Below are positions 34,325-42,999 of a DNA stretch of 57,305 nt, in pieces. The translations under genes were made by a program, and so were the position numbers. Under the pieces are notes generated by a model that had not been told where the DNA came from, searched no databases, and saw only the letters and a program-made list of their open reading frames with translations. The first letter of the stretch is position 1. Every line of letters begins with the position of its first letter. The DNA comes from Armatimonadota bacterium (lineage in GTDB: Bacteria > Armatimonadota > Armatimonadia > Armatimonadales > Capsulimonadaceae): contig JANXMY010000066.1 of the NCBI GenBank assembly GCA_025354405.1, forward strand, positions 1 to 57,305. Reading direction: 5' to 3'.

Positions 34325-35657
34325 AATCCGCGTCCCTCAGATGGGAGAGTCTGTGACTGAAGCCACCATTCTGCGCTGGCTCAAAAAAGAGGGCGACATG
34401 GTCGCCGCCGGGGAGGCCATCGCGGAACTGGAGACCGACAAGGTCAACGTGGAAGTCCCTGCCGATATCGGCGGAGTTATTCTGACATTCTCTCATGCCG
34501 AGGGCGATACGGTGGCCGTTGGCGACGTTCTCGTCATCATGGGAGACGCCTCTGCCCCAGCCCAAGCCGCGCCGGAAGCCAAAGCCGCGCCGGAAGTCAA
34601 AGCCGCACCGGAAGCACCTCAGATCGCGTCGCGCAACGGCGAGGCATCACATACCACTGCCGCTTCACCACTGGCCCGTACGCTTGCCGAAGACGCCAAA
34701 GTGGACCTAAGCCTGGTCAAGGGCAGCGGCCCTTCCGGACGCATTACCAAGGACGATGTCGCAAACTTTATCGAACATACCAGTGACGCCCCGAAGATCG
34801 CTGCGACGCTTACGGCCCAGACCGCGACGGCTCAGGCTGCGGAGCGCTCGAACGAGAAGGCCGCTGAGTATGACACCTGTTCCCCCGTCAGGCCGACACC
34901 ACCCGCAGTGAAGCCGGCAGCCCCGCTGACCCCCATCCAGCCAATGTCCCAGAACGGCCGCCCGGAAGAGCGGGTACGGATGTCACGCCGACGCCAGACC
35001 ATCGCTACGCGGCTTGTGGAGGCTCAGCATACAGCTGCCATGCTGACCACGTTCAACGAGATGGACATGACCGCTGTGATGGCGCTGCGGGCAAAACGCA
35101 AAGACTCGTTCAAAGAGAAAAACGGCATTGGCCTCGGCTTTATGTCATTCTTCACCAAAGCGACTATTGGCGCGCTGAAGTCGTACCCCCTTCTGAACGC
35201 TGAGATCCAGGGCCAGGAGATAGTCAAAAAAGGCTACTACGACATCGGGATCGCCGTCGGGGCGGAAGAAGGACTGGTCGTTCCCGTCGTGCGAGACGCC
35301 GACCGAAAGACCTTTGCTGAAATCGAGAAGACGATCGCTGATCTCGCGAAGCGTGCCCGCGAGAATACGCTCACGCTGCCCGATCTCATGGGTGGAACGT
35401 TCACGATCACGAATGGCGGTGTCTTCGGCTCGCTGCTTTCAACACCCATCCTGAACGGCCCTCAGGTGGGCATTCTGGGCCTGCACAAGATCGAGGAGCG
35501 CCCAGTTGCCCGTAACGGGGAAGTTGTGATTAAGCCGATGATGTACGTTGCGCTTTCCTACGATCACCGTATCGTCGACGGCAGCGAGGCCGTACGCTTC
35601 CTGGTGAAAATCAAGGAGCTGATCGAAGACCCGGAAGCTCTGCTTCTGGAAGGTTAA
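34314..35657 (+). CDS. sucB: Dihydrolipoamide succinyltransferase (2-oxoglutarate dehydrogenase E2)
   Basis: This 447-residue protein has one lipoyl domain (K43 in ETDKVNVE), an Ala/Pro-rich linker with a repeated PEAKAAPEV unit, and an E3-binding domain ([32 protein letters not shown], about 118-150). A second linker and the catalytic domain follow, with H418-x3-D422 in DHRIVDG. It transfers succinyl groups to CoA. No E3 gene follows; lpd must be elsewhere. A strong terminator stands directly behind. Confidence 0.96.
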   Translation: MPIEIRVPQMGESVTEATILRWLKKEGDMVAAGEAIAELETDKVNVEVPADIGGVILTFSHAEGDTVAVGDVLVIMGDASAPAQAAPEAKAAPEVKAAPEAPQIASRNGEASHTTAASPLARTLAEDAKVDLSLVKGSGPSGRITKDDVANFIEHTSDAPKIAATLTAQTATAQAAERSNEKAAEYDTCSPVRPTPPAVKPAAPLTPIQPMSQNGRPEERVRMSRRRQTIATRLVEAQHTAAMLTTFNEMDMTAVMALRAKRKDSFKEKNGIGLGFMSFFTKATIGALKSYPLLNAEIQGQEIVKKGYYDIGIAVGAEEGLVVPVVRDADRKTFAEIEKTIADLAKRARENTLTLPDLMGGTFTITNGGVFGSLLSTPILNGPQVGILGLHKIEERPVARNGEVVIKPMMYVALSYDHRIVDGSEAVRFLVKIKELIEDPEALLLEG

Positions 35658-35670
35658 AGCCAAGCAAAAA

Positions 35671-35702
35671 CGCCGGAGGATAGTATCCTCCGGCGTTTTT
35701 TC
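35671..35702. terminator. Bidirectional rho-independent terminator
   Basis: A 10-bp perfect stem CGCCGGAGGA / TCCTCCGGCG with a five-base loop, five As before it and seven Ts after it. It ends sucAB on the plus strand and, read backwards, the convergent gene at 35724. Confidence 0.96.
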
Positions 35703-35723
35703 AGCTTGGGGGCAATCGAAGTT

Positions 35724-36296
35724 CTAAGCCGTCACAGCTTCGGACTGCTGTACCGGCTCCGCGGCCGGAGTGAACGTCACCGTACGTGCATCCTGCCGCT
35801 TACGAAAATTGATCATCTCCCATTCGCGAATATAATCCATCACGACCATTGCCATTTTACGCACCTCGAACTCCGGCATCTGAATCGTCAGACTGTCGGT
35901 GGCCTTCACCATCTTTACCTGCCCCACCCCATAGACTTCGCCCTGGCCATTATCGATGCGCAGAACGTACGGCTGGCGAGACTTCGTGTCCTTCTTCAGA
36001 GACAGCACACGGGCCTCCGTATAGTCGTCGTGGGCACTGCCTTTTTGATCCTCGAAGCTTGTAAAGGTCCCGCCCAGGAGATCATAGCAGATCAGCTTCA
36101 TATCGTCAGAATCGACGTAATGCCGCACTCGCTGCGTCGCCTTGTTGGCATCGTCAAACTCCACCAGCGTCACGACAATCTTGCTGCGGCGCGGGTCAAA
36201 AGCCAGCAAGTCAGTCAGGTCGAGGATCCGGTCTTTTACGACCAACCGAAAGATCTGTATCTTCGAGATTTCGCCATTCTTTTCGTAGGTAGTCAT
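35724..36296 (-). CDS. Conserved-looking protein of unknown function
   Basis: About 190 residues from the ATG at 36296, behind an excellent AAGGAG; a TTG two codons earlier is in frame. It is mixed alpha/beta with alternating charged strands (KIVVTLVEFDD, YVLRIDNGQGEVYG) and a C-terminal helix MVVMDYIREWEMINFRKRQ, with no signal or membrane segment. I recognise no family. It may form a unit with the zinc-ribbon-like gene 42 bases upstream. Confidence 0.65.
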   Translation of the reverse strand: MTTYEKNGEISKIQIFRLVVKDRILDLTDLLAFDPRRSKIVVTLVEFDDANKATQRVRHYVDSDDMKLICYDLLGGTFTSFEDQKGSAHDDYTEARVLSLKKDTKSRQPYVLRIDNGQGEVYGVGQVKMVKATDSLTIQMPEFEVRKMAMVVMDYIREWEMINFRKRQDARTVTFTPAAEPVQQSEAVTA

Positions 36297-36338
36297 GTTC
36301 AATTCTCCTTAAACCAAATCAATTTAAACTCAATGATC

Positions 36339-36566
36339 CTAAAGCACTTTGCGATAGGTGCACGTATCATCGCCCCGCAAGGACGCCCAGCAGTCCCAGA
36401 CCACTAGGTAGCCTCGCCCGCCGACGTAGTAGCAATTGGAGACCAGCTCCTCCCCGCATTGAGGACAGATGCCGCGTACCCACTCGGGTCGAGGCCGGTC
36501 AGATTTACCGTTATGCGCCAGGCGGACACTTTCCACCGCAGCGTTTGTTTCGAGTATTGTGTCCAT
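36339..36566 (-). CDS. Small zinc-ribbon-like protein
   Basis: A 75-residue protein starting behind GAGGAATATGA. It has a C34-P-Q-C37 knuckle and further cysteines at 45, 58 and 68, which could complete one zinc site. The centre NCYYVGGRGYLVVWDCW is beta-rich. The function is not recognised. A divergent short gene lies on the other side of a 210-base spacer that holds a 9-bp palindrome. Confidence 0.65.
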   Translation of the reverse strand: MDTILETNAAVESVRLAHNGKSDRPRPEWVRGICPQCGEELVSNCYYVGGRGYLVVWDCWASLRGDDTCTYRKVL

Positions 36567-36676
36567 TCATATTCCTCTCACTAAACCAGTATCTGTAACT
36601 AACTCACAGATATATTATATCATAATTAGCAGTGAGTATCAGCAAAAGGCGAAGAGTGTGCAGGACGATGTTCAGA

Positions 36677-36697
36677 AATTCTCACTTAGTGAGAATT
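36677..36697. promoter_or_regulatory. Perfect palindrome, candidate operator
   Basis: AATTCTCAC (36677-36685), three bases, GTGAGAATT (36689-36697). It sits between divergent genes, 81 bases before the small ORF at 36779. AT-rich symmetric sites like this usually bind dimeric repressors. The remainder of 36567-36778 shows nothing else I can name. Confidence 0.55.
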
Positions 36698-36778
36698 AAA
36701 TTGGAATATCTCTGGCAGAATTACCGTAAAGGAATGAGTGGATAACGCCGATAATGAAGTCAAAGGGGATAGACGATC

Positions 36779-36940
36779 ATGTTCTTATGGATTGCAGCGG
36801 GTTATGTTCTCTCCGCAGTTGCGTTCTATTCATACATCGTGGCAACGGCCCAGGAAGAGCCGCAGCAGGGCGCTGCCACTCTCCATGAGACGAATGAGCG
36901 GCAGTGGGTACAGGATCATAACAAGCGCAAAGCAGCTTGA
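36779..36940 (+). CDS. 53-residue single-span membrane protein (CcmD-like)
   Basis: The gene starts with an ATG at 36779 behind AAAGGGGA and ends at a terminator, so it is very probably real despite its size. One membrane span (about 3-22: FLWIAAGYVLSAVAFYSYIV) is followed by a polar, partly basic cytoplasmic tail ending KRKAA. The aromatic-rich opening and short tail resemble CcmD, a small helper of heme export for cytochrome c maturation. No other ccm gene is in view, so the CcmD reading is tentative. Confidence 0.65.
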   Translation: MFLWIAAGYVLSAVAFYSYIVATAQEEPQQGAATLHETNERQWVQDHNKRKAA

Positions 36941-36945
36941 CCGCA

Positions 36946-36994
36946 AAAACGAATAGCCCGCCTCTCCAAGCCGGAGAGGCGGGCTATTCGTTTT
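36946..36994. terminator. Bidirectional terminator between the small ORF and secG
   Basis: A 22-bp perfect inverted repeat (36946-36967 and 36973-36994) with a five-base loop. Its flanks are A-rich on one side and T-rich on the other. It ends the plus-strand small gene and the minus-strand secG transcript. Confidence 0.95.
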
Positions 36995-36997
36995 TAA

Positions 36998-37240
36998 CTA
37001 ATTACCGCGAAAGGCGATCGCGACAAGAATACTGATAACTCCAAAAGCAATTGCTATGTTCCGAGTGTACATCTGCAGATGTTCCTCGAAACCAGGCTTG
37101 CCTTTGAAGTTTGCACTGATGTTGCCACCAATCGTGCCGGTCAGACCTTCGTTTTTTGTCGTCTGCGACATAACGAGGCCGATGAGGGCAAGGCTGACAA
37201 TTCCCTGCAGAACAAGCAGGATGATCTGAAAAGGGTTCAT
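36998..37240 (-). CDS. secG: Preprotein translocase subunit SecG
   Basis: An 80-residue protein with two membrane spans (about 3-24 and 58-76) joined by a Gly-rich loop (GLTGTIGGNISANF), the SecG pattern. It assists SecYE in protein export. It lies behind two tatA-like genes on the same strand, three bases from the nearer one. Confidence 0.92.
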   Translation of the reverse strand: MNPFQIILLVLQGIVSLALIGLVMSQTTKNEGLTGTIGGNISANFKGKPGFEEHLQMYTRNIAIAFGVISILVAIAFRGN

Positions 37241-37243
37241 ACG

Positions 37244-37489
37244 TTACTTCTTGTCTTCGACGGGAGCACCGCCGACGGTCACAGGAGGCTGGACCGGAGC
37301 TTGAATGACAGCTGGGGACACAGGCACGACTGGCTCTTCATCCACAGTTGCCTTCTTGAACTCTTTGATCCCTTCGCCAAGCGATTTGCCGAAGCCAGCC
37401 AGCTTCGACCCGCCAAACAGAAGTAACACTACTCCTGCAACGATTGCGATTTCTACCGGATTGCCAAATCCAAATGCCAGTGGCAGCAT
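37244..37489 (-). CDS. Twin-arginine translocase TatA-family protein
   Basis: An 81-residue protein. A short membrane span (about 10-27) containing LLFGGSKLAGFGKSLGEGIKEFKKA, the TatA hinge and amphipathic helix, is followed by a Pro/Val tail. TatA forms the pore for folded proteins. The start is one base past the stop of a second TatA-like gene. The phenylalanine-glycine hinge FGG replaces the usual FGP. Confidence 0.9.
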   Translation of the reverse strand: MLPLAFGFGNPVEIAIVAGVVLLLFGGSKLAGFGKSLGEGIKEFKKATVDEEPVVPVSPAVIQAPVQPPVTVGGAPVEDKK

Positions 37490-37490
37490 C

Positions 37491-37865
37491 TTAGTGTCCT
37501 TTCACGTCCGCAGTGTCTGTCTCCGTGTGAGCAGCCGGTGTGATCACCGGTGCCAGCAAGTCTTCAGGGGCCTGGTCATAAGTTTTTTGCGTCATGACTT
37601 TTTCGACCGTTGGGCTGCTGGTCGGCTGATACGGATTACCGTATTCCTGTGGCGGCGAGAGGACGGGCTTGTACACGGATTCCACCTCATTGTGGACCGA
37701 CTGCACCGCACCCGTCAGCTCGTCCGTCACCTTGCGCAGCTCACGCATTGCCTGACCGATTTGCTTGCCAACTTCAGGAAGCTTCTTCGGTCCGAAAACG
37801 ATCAAGGCCAGTACCAGAATAATGCCGATATCGGCAGGGCTTCCAAGGAACGCCAGGGGAAACAT
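37491..37865 (-). CDS. Twin-arginine translocase TatA/TatB-family protein
   Basis: About 124 residues from the ATG at 37865 behind GGGGAGAGGAG; an upstream in-frame start at 37913 lacks a site. The span GIILVLALIVFGPKKLPEVGKQIGQAMRELRK (about 12-45) has the FGP hinge of TatA/B. A longer tail (50-124) suggests TatB-like use. With the adjacent TatA it gives two pore-type subunits. TatC is not in the window. Confidence 0.88.
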   Translation of the reverse strand: MFPLAFLGSPADIGIILVLALIVFGPKKLPEVGKQIGQAMRELRKVTDELTGAVQSVHNEVESVYKPVLSPPQEYGNPYQPTSSPTVEKVMTQKTYDQAPEDLLAPVITPAAHTETDTADVKGH

Positions 37866-37952
37866 AACGGACTCCTCTCCCCATACGACGGTCACTCCGC
37901 CGATATTGTTCACGTAATATTTCTTACTACGCTGCCAGAGCCAGGCAAAAGT

Positions 37953-38009
37953 TCCCGCTCTTGTTTTGACTTATTCCCTTATTCATGATAACAGAAACCC
38001 TGAGCGGGA
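37953..38009 (-). other. Long-loop hairpin between rpsI and the tat genes
   Basis: TCCCGCTC (37953-37960) and GAGCGGGA (38002-38009) pair across a 41-base loop. On the minus strand ACTTTT follows. It may partially separate the ribosomal operon from the tat-secG genes. Confidence 0.35.
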
Positions 38010-38014
38010 CAGAA

Positions 38015-38413
38015 TTACCGCTTGCTGAACTGGAATCCTCGACGGGCACGCTTGCGTCCGGCTTTCTTACGCTCTTTAACTCGCGGGTCACGGGTTAAGT
38101 AGCCAAGTTTGCGGAGGATAGGCCGCATATCGGGATCGGACTCGACGAGTGCTTTGGAGATGCCGTGGCGCAGTGCGCCGGCTTGTCCAGAGATACCGCC
38201 GCCCAATGCGCGGCAGAAGACGTCGAACTTGCCGACGGTCTCCGTCACTTCAAATGGCTGCATGATCAGAGCTTCCAAGGAAGCCCGGCCAAAATAATTG
38301 CTGGTCGTCCGGTTGTTGACCGTGATATTGCCTTCGCCGCTGGAGAGCCAGACTTTGGCGATGGCGTTTTTACGCTTGCCCGTTCCATAGTAGCGTGTCG
38401 TAGTTTGTGCCAT
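38015..38413 (-). CDS. rpsI: Ribosomal protein uS9
   Basis: A 132-residue protein: [16 protein letters not shown] opening, [19 protein letters not shown] core, and the basic C-terminal tail ending FSKR that reaches the tRNA P-site. It is the last ribosomal gene of the block, 14 bases behind rplM, the usual L13-S9 pair. Confidence 0.98.
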   Translation of the reverse strand: MAQTTTRYYGTGKRKNAIAKVWLSSGEGNITVNNRTTSNYFGRASLEALIMQPFEVTETVGKFDVFCRALGGGISGQAGALRHGISKALVESDPDMRPILRKLGYLTRDPRVKERKKAGRKRARRGFQFSKR

Positions 38414-38427
38414 AGATGTTCCTTAGT

Positions 38428-38859
38428 TTACGCGAGGTCCTGAGGCTTCTGGGCCTGATGCGGATGATCTGCGCCAGGATAGATACGAAGCTTCTTCAAT
38501 GTCAATGCACCCAGGGTGTTATGAGGGAGCATTCCCTTAACGACACGCATCAGAGCGGCGACAGAATCTTTCTCGATTTCGCGGCCGCGGGTGACGCTTC
38601 GAATACCGCCCGGATACAGGGTATGACGGTAGATCGGCTCGTCTTTCTTGTTGTTGCCCGTCAGCCGTACTTTATCAGCATTGATGATAATGACATGGTC
38701 GCCACAATCAACGTGGGGCGTCCACTCGGGCTTGTTCTTGCCGCGCAGAATCTTGGCGGTCTCAACAGCAACACGGCCCATCGGCTGGTTGGTGGCGTCG
38801 AGCACGATCCATTTGCGATTTTTTTCCATCTCCAGCGGCTTGGCGCTATATGTCGGCAT
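38428..38859 (-). CDS. rplM: Ribosomal protein uL13
   Basis: A 143-residue protein with the family motifs WIVLDATNQPMGRVA, DHVIIINADKVRLTGNNKKDEPIYRHTLYPGG and MLPHNTLG. A large-subunit assembly protein. It directly follows truA (15 bases), as in many bacteria. Confidence 0.98.
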   Translation of the reverse strand: MPTYSAKPLEMEKNRKWIVLDATNQPMGRVAVETAKILRGKNKPEWTPHVDCGDHVIIINADKVRLTGNNKKDEPIYRHTLYPGGIRSVTRGREIEKDSVAALMRVVKGMLPHNTLGALTLKKLRIYPGADHPHQAQKPQDLA

Positions 38860-38874
38860 TTTGTTTCTCCAGGG

Positions 38875-39627
38875 TCAGTAGTCCACTCGCAGCAGGCATA
38901 ATCCATGCGGCGCGGCAGGCGGTATCGGATTGCGGCTGCGGTCCCGCAAGTTCAGTATTTCAGTTAAAGATTCCGGCGGCAGGTCTCCCGCACCGACCGT
39001 GATCAATGCCCCGGCCAAGTTGCGTACCATCGTTCGCAAAAAGCCCGTAGCGGTCGCGGAGATCAGCAGGCCGTCCGAAAGACGGTGGACTGACAAACGG
39101 CGCAGGTCCCGAACAGTCGACATGCCCGGATTCCCGCCCCCGCGGGCATAAGAAGCAAAATCGTGGGTCCCGATCAGCAGCTTGGCGGCTTCGCGCATCG
39201 TCTCAATTTCCAGCGGTCGCCGGTAATGCAGACTGTAGCGCCCCCAGACTGCAGAACGTGTACGACGCGTCCAGATCAAGTAACGATAATGCCGCTGCCT
39301 GGCCGAAAAGCGGGCATGAAAGCCTTCAGGGGCTTCTTCAGCACGGGCGATCGAGATGTCCGGCGGCAGCAGACTGTTGAGCGCGATCGCCCAGCGGTCA
39401 ATTGGCAAACCACTTTCGGTCTGAAACGACACCACCTGTCCCAGTGCATGAACTCCGGTATCCGTGCGGCCTGCCCCGTAGAGCGTCAGCTGCTCGCGCG
39501 GTGAGAGAGTGGCCAGGGCTTCAGCTAGAACGGACTGGACAGTTCGCTCGCCTTTGCCCTGGGCCTGATACCCACAGAAATCGGTGCCGTCATATTCGAC
39601 CGTCAGCTTCAAGATACGCACAGGCAT
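38875..39627 (-). CDS. truA: tRNA pseudouridine(38-40) synthase TruA
   Basis: A 250-residue protein with the catalytic Asp in GAGRTDTGVHALGQVVSF, the opening LTVEYDGTDFCGYQ, and the C-terminal FLRTMVRNLAGALITVGAG. It makes pseudouridine in the tRNA anticodon stem. It lies between rplQ and rplM, the usual place in the extended alpha operon. Confidence 0.97.
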   Translation of the reverse strand: MPVRILKLTVEYDGTDFCGYQAQGKGERTVQSVLAEALATLSPREQLTLYGAGRTDTGVHALGQVVSFQTESGLPIDRWAIALNSLLPPDISIARAEEAPEGFHARFSARQRHYRYLIWTRRTRSAVWGRYSLHYRRPLEIETMREAAKLLIGTHDFASYARGGGNPGMSTVRDLRRLSVHRLSDGLLISATATGFLRTMVRNLAGALITVGAGDLPPESLTEILNLRDRSRNPIPPAAPHGLCLLRVDY

Positions 39628-39632
39628 GCTGC

Positions 39633-40046
39633 CTATCGTACGCGGTTCGGCTGACCGGTCTTCTCAGGAATTACCGGCATCCCGAACTCACGCTCGGTAC
39701 ACAGGGAAAGCTGTACGATGGTCGCGGCATCGCCCCGACGCTGACCGATCTTCACGGCGCGGGTGAAGCCACCCGGTACGTTGACGAACTCCGGTGCGAT
39801 CTGCGTGAACAGGTGGTGCACCAGGGTCTCATCGCCCAGGAATTTGCGTGCTTCGCGACGTGCATGCAGCGAATCGACACGCGCATTTGCGATCAACTTC
39901 TCAGCAATGGAGCGGACATCTTTCGCCCGTGTCTCAGTCGTCTTGATCGTCTGGTAGATCAGCAGTGCGCGGACAAGGCTTTTTAACAAGGCCCGACGCT
40001 GATCGCTGGGCAGACCGAATTTGCGGCCGCCAATACGATGGTTCAT
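39633..40046 (-). CDS. rplQ: Ribosomal protein bL17
   Basis: A 137-residue protein: MNHRIGGRKFGLPSDQRRALLKSLVRALL and GGFTRAVKIGQRRGDAA are L17 signatures. It follows rpoA by 12 bases, as usual. A short C-terminal extension goes past the core. Confidence 0.97.
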   Translation of the reverse strand: MNHRIGGRKFGLPSDQRRALLKSLVRALLIYQTIKTTETRAKDVRSIAEKLIANARVDSLHARREARKFLGDETLVHHLFTQIAPEFVNVPGGFTRAVKIGQRRGDAATIVQLSLCTEREFGMPVIPEKTGQPNRVR

Positions 40047-40058
40047 AAAATTACCCCT

Positions 40059-41132
40059 TTATTCTTCGTCACCGCCGGTGGCAGCCGTTTCTTCTTCTTC
40101 ATCGCCTTCGGTCTCGTCTTCGTCGCCGTAGGCTGTATCGTCATCGGTCGCGCCAGGGATTGTCAGTCCGAGTGTTGCCAGCTTCTCTTTAACTTCGGTC
40201 AGAGATTTCTTTCCAAAGTTGCGGATCTGCATCAGCTCGCTTTCGGAGATCTGTACCAAATCACCGATCGTCAGCACACTAGCTTTCTTCAGGCAGTTAT
40301 AGGTGCGTACCGAGAAGTCCAGCTCTTCGATCCGGGCATCCGGTGCACCGGTTGCGCCCAGAGGGAAGCCAGCGCCATTTGGACCGCCCAGTCGTCCGCC
40401 CAGCCCCTGTGGGAACTCAACAAACCGGTGGAAGAACGTTTCCAGCAGGTATGCGGCCTGGCTCAAAGCGTCGCCCGGGGCCATCGTCCCGTTGGTCCAG
40501 ATCTCAAGCGTCAGCCGCTCGAAGTCAGTTTTGAAGCCGACGCGGGTCGCTTCAACATTGAACGAAACCTTGCGAACCGGAGTAAACGACGCACCGATGG
40601 TAATTACCCCGATGATCTGCTTACTCTTGTCCTGTTTCTCTGGCAGGACATAGCCCTTACCTTCGTCAATGGTCAGCTCCATCGAGAGATGTGCTTTGTC
40701 ATCCGCGAGGGTTGCCAGATGGACTTCCGGGTTAACGATCTCAATATCGCTGGGACACTGAATATCGGCGCCGGTGACATGACCGGGTCCGGTCACATCG
40801 ATCTTAATCGTTCGCGGTTCCGGTTTCACCCCGTTTGTCAGGACACCGTTCCGGCCATGGACTTTCACGTACAGATCTTTAAGGTTCAGGATCAATTCCG
40901 TCGTGTCTTCTTTGACACCAGGGATTGTCGAGAATTCATGCAGGACACTGTCAATTTTAATCGACGTGACGGCTGCTCCTGGGATGGAAGACAGCAGGAC
41001 GCGGCGCAGGGAGTTACCCAGCGTCACGCCATAGCCGCGCTCAAGCGGCTCGACCACAAATTTGCCGTAGGTGCCATTCTGCTCGAGCGTCTCAATACGC
41101 GGGGCAGTTGGTTCCGTGATCATCTCTGGCAT
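40059..41132 (-). CDS. rpoA: RNA polymerase alpha subunit
   Basis: This 357-residue protein has the N-terminal assembly domain (YGVTLGNSLRRVLLSSIPGAAVTSIKID, ELILNLKDLYVKV) and the C-terminal DNA- and activator-binding domain (IEELDFSVRTYNCLKKASVLTIGDLVQISESELMQIRNFGKKSLTEVKEKL). A tail of about 35 acidic residues follows, longer than usual. The 129-base spacer to rpsD contains a strong hairpin. Confidence 0.98.
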   Translation of the reverse strand: MPEMITEPTAPRIETLEQNGTYGKFVVEPLERGYGVTLGNSLRRVLLSSIPGAAVTSIKIDSVLHEFSTIPGVKEDTTELILNLKDLYVKVHGRNGVLTNGVKPEPRTIKIDVTGPGHVTGADIQCPSDIEIVNPEVHLATLADDKAHLSMELTIDEGKGYVLPEKQDKSKQIIGVITIGASFTPVRKVSFNVEATRVGFKTDFERLTLEIWTNGTMAPGDALSQAAYLLETFFHRFVEFPQGLGGRLGGPNGAGFPLGATGAPDARIEELDFSVRTYNCLKKASVLTIGDLVQISESELMQIRNFGKKSLTEVKEKLATLGLTIPGATDDDTAYGDEDETEGDEEEETAATGGDEE

Positions 41133-41191
41133 TGTTATTCGTCACTCCTTCAAGCCGCGCACACAGCACAGGCGCGTCGGGGACAGGCGAA

Positions 41192-41217
41192 AACCCGCCG
41201 GGATAGGGCGGCGGGTT
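41192..41217. other. Hairpin in the rpsD-rpoA spacer
   Basis: AACCCGCCG (41192-41200) and CGGCGGGTT (41209-41217) form a 9-bp perfect stem with an eight-base loop, in the only long spacer of the alpha operon. No T-run follows on the minus strand. A role in mRNA processing or S4-mediated control is possible but unproven. Confidence 0.5.
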
Positions 41218-41261
41218 CTGCGCGTCCCGGCATCGGCACCGCGAAGGCGGCACTTTCTCCG

Positions 41262-41912
41262 TTATCGCGAGTAATACTCAACGATCAGCTGTTCGGCTAC
41301 ATCCGTATCGATCATGTCACGGGTGGGTATGGCAATGATCTTGCCGACAAGAGCATTCGCATCGAAGGTCAGCCATTCCGGGATCCGTCGGCCCATGCCG
41401 CGCAGCGATTCCAGCATCGGCCCCAGCTTGCGGCTGTTGTCATGCACGGAGATCGTGTCGCCGACACGTACCTGATAGGAAGGAATGTCTACCCGCTTGC
41501 CATTCACCAGAAAGTGGCGATGAGATACAAGCTGCCGAGCCTGAGCCCGGGAAGCGCCGAGGTTCAGCCGGTAGATAACATTGTCCAGCCGGGTTTCCAG
41601 CAGGGACAGAATGTTCTCACCCGTCACACCCTTACGGCGAAGAGCTTCGTCGACGTAGTTACGGAAGGGCCGCTCAAGCACGCGGTAAGTCCGCTTCATC
41701 TTCTGCTTTTCGCGCAGCTGATGGGCATATTCCGTGGTCTTTTTCTGCATACCCTGGCCGTGCATACCAGGGGGATAGTTGCGCTTCTCGATGGCACACT
41801 TTTTGCTGTAGCAGCGCGTGCCTTTCAAGTACATTTTGACACCTTCGCGGCGGCATTGCCGGCAGCGGGCGTCACCCGACTTACTGACGGGTCCTTTTTT
41901 AACGGCGGTCAT
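41262..41912 (-). CDS. rpsD: Ribosomal protein uS4, zinc-binding type
   Basis: A 216-residue protein with an S4 RNA-binding core ([45 protein letters not shown]). It has the four N-terminal cysteines C17, C20, C34, C39 of the zinc (C+) form. It starts 30S assembly and in some bacteria represses its own operon. It is followed by rpoA after a spacer. Confidence 0.98.
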   Translation of the reverse strand: MTAVKKGPVSKSGDARCRQCRREGVKMYLKGTRCYSKKCAIEKRNYPPGMHGQGMQKKTTEYAHQLREKQKMKRTYRVLERPFRNYVDEALRRKGVTGENILSLLETRLDNVIYRLNLGASRAQARQLVSHRHFLVNGKRVDIPSYQVRVGDTISVHDNSRKLGPMLESLRGMGRRIPEWLTFDANALVGKIIAIPTRDMIDTDVAEQLIVEYYSR

Positions 41913-41958
41913 TTATTTCTGGTTCTCCAAAAAGCGATCTAAGTTCCAAGCAGCAGCA

Positions 41959-42354
41959 CTAAACGCGGCGGCGCTTGGGCGGGCGGCATCCATTGTGGGG
42001 AAGCGGAGTAACATCTTTGATGTAGCTCACTTCAATGCCGACGGCCTGCAAGGCACGGATGGCGGTTTCGCGGCCAGAGCCTGGTCCCTTGACCTGGACA
42101 TCCACGCGGCGAAGGCCATGCTCCTGCGCTTTTCGAGCGGCATTCTCTGCGGCAAGCTGCGCACCAAAGGGAGTGCCTTTGCGCGAGCCTTTAAAGCCGA
42201 CCGAACCTGCGCTGGCCCAGGAAATCAAATCGCCTTTGGTATCGGTGATCGAAACAATGGTGTTATTAAAGGTGCTCTGAATATGCACAATACCCTGTGC
42301 GATATTCTTTTTCTCTTTCGGCTTCTGCCGAGTCGTAGTTTTCTTCTGTGCCAT
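41959..42354 (-). CDS. rpsK: Ribosomal protein uS11
   Basis: About 131 residues from the ATG at 42354, eight codons inside a longer frame; the family start (MAQKK) supports it. Signatures: [22 protein letters not shown] and [10 protein letters not shown] at the end. It forms part of the 30S platform. The spacer to rpsM holds a hairpin. Confidence 0.96.
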   Translation of the reverse strand: MAQKKTTTRQKPKEKKNIAQGIVHIQSTFNNTIVSITDTKGDLISWASAGSVGFKGSRKGTPFGAQLAAENAARKAQEHGLRRVDVQVKGPGSGRETAIRALQAVGIEVSYIKDVTPLPHNGCRPPKRRRV

Positions 42355-42428
42355 TCGGTCTGTGAAATCTCCTATCATCCCGTCCCAACACTCAAAACCA
42401 CTCCGAGAGCGATCAGGCGAGGGGCAGT

Positions 42429-42458
42429 ACAGGAGGGCGCAATCACTTACGCCCCTGT
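42429..42458. other. Hairpin between rpsM and rpsK
   Basis: GGGCG (42435-42439) with CGCCC (42450-42454), extended by ACAG/CTGT across a small bulge, gives a stable stem just past the rpsM stop. There is no T-run. It probably affects mRNA stability or processing. Confidence 0.4.
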
Positions 42459-42461
42459 GGT

Positions 42462-42839
42462 TTACTTCTTAATCTTCTTCTTACCGGCAACGGCGCGGCG
42501 TGGGCCACGGCGCGTGCGGGCATTGCTCTTGGTCTTTTGACCGCGGACCGGAAGGCCCCGGCGATGCCGGATTCCGCGGTAGCAGCCAATCTCCGACAGA
42601 CGCCGGATATTGATCTGGATCTGGCGCTTAAGATCGCCCTCGACCCGAAACTCGCGCTCAATCGTCTCGCGCAGCTGACTGACTTCTGCCTCGGTCAGTT
42701 CCCGAACACGAGTGTCCGGGCTGACTCCGTTTTTTGCCAGAATATCGCGGCTGCTGGTCAGCCCAATACCGAAAATAGAAAGGAGCGCGTACTCCACCCG
42801 CTTATCGCGAGGGAGATCAACGCCTGCAATACGTGCCAA
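42462..42839 (-). CDS. rpsM: Ribosomal protein uS13
   Basis: A 125-residue protein: [26 protein letters not shown] and [30 protein letters not shown] are definitive. It contacts tRNA and bridges the subunits. It follows rpmJ by 29 bases. Confidence 0.98.
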   Translation of the reverse strand: MARIAGVDLPRDKRVEYALLSIFGIGLTSSRDILAKNGVSPDTRVRELTEAEVSQLRETIEREFRVEGDLKRQIQINIRRLSEIGCYRGIRHRRGLPVRGQKTKSNARTRRGPRRAVAGKKKIKK

Positions 42840-42868
42840 ATGTGCCTCCTAAAATGGCTCGAGCTAGA

Positions 42869-42982
42869 TTAGCCCTGCCGCTGCTTGTGCTTCTTGATTA
42901 TGCAGATGACGCGCACGACACCGTCGCGCTTGATCACTTTACATTTGTCACAGATTTTCTTGACGGATGCCCGTACTTTCAT
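42869..42982 (-). CDS. rpmJ: Ribosomal protein bL36
   Basis: A 37-residue protein, shorter than usual gene-calling limits: [17 protein letters not shown] opening, the zinc ligands C11, C14, C27 and H32, and a basic end KKHKQRQG. It is the zinc-type bL36. Placement between infA and rpsM is canonical. Confidence 0.97.
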   Translation of the reverse strand: MKVRASVKKICDKCKVIKRDGVVRVICIIKKHKQRQG

Positions 42983-42999
42983 CTTAAACTCCTCAACGG

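Noticed and set aside
40038-41942. 634-residue open frame on the plus strand
   Set aside because: It is antisense to rplQ, rpoA and rpsD, which are certain genes. Its length follows from the codon bias of those genes, and its sequence resembles no protein.
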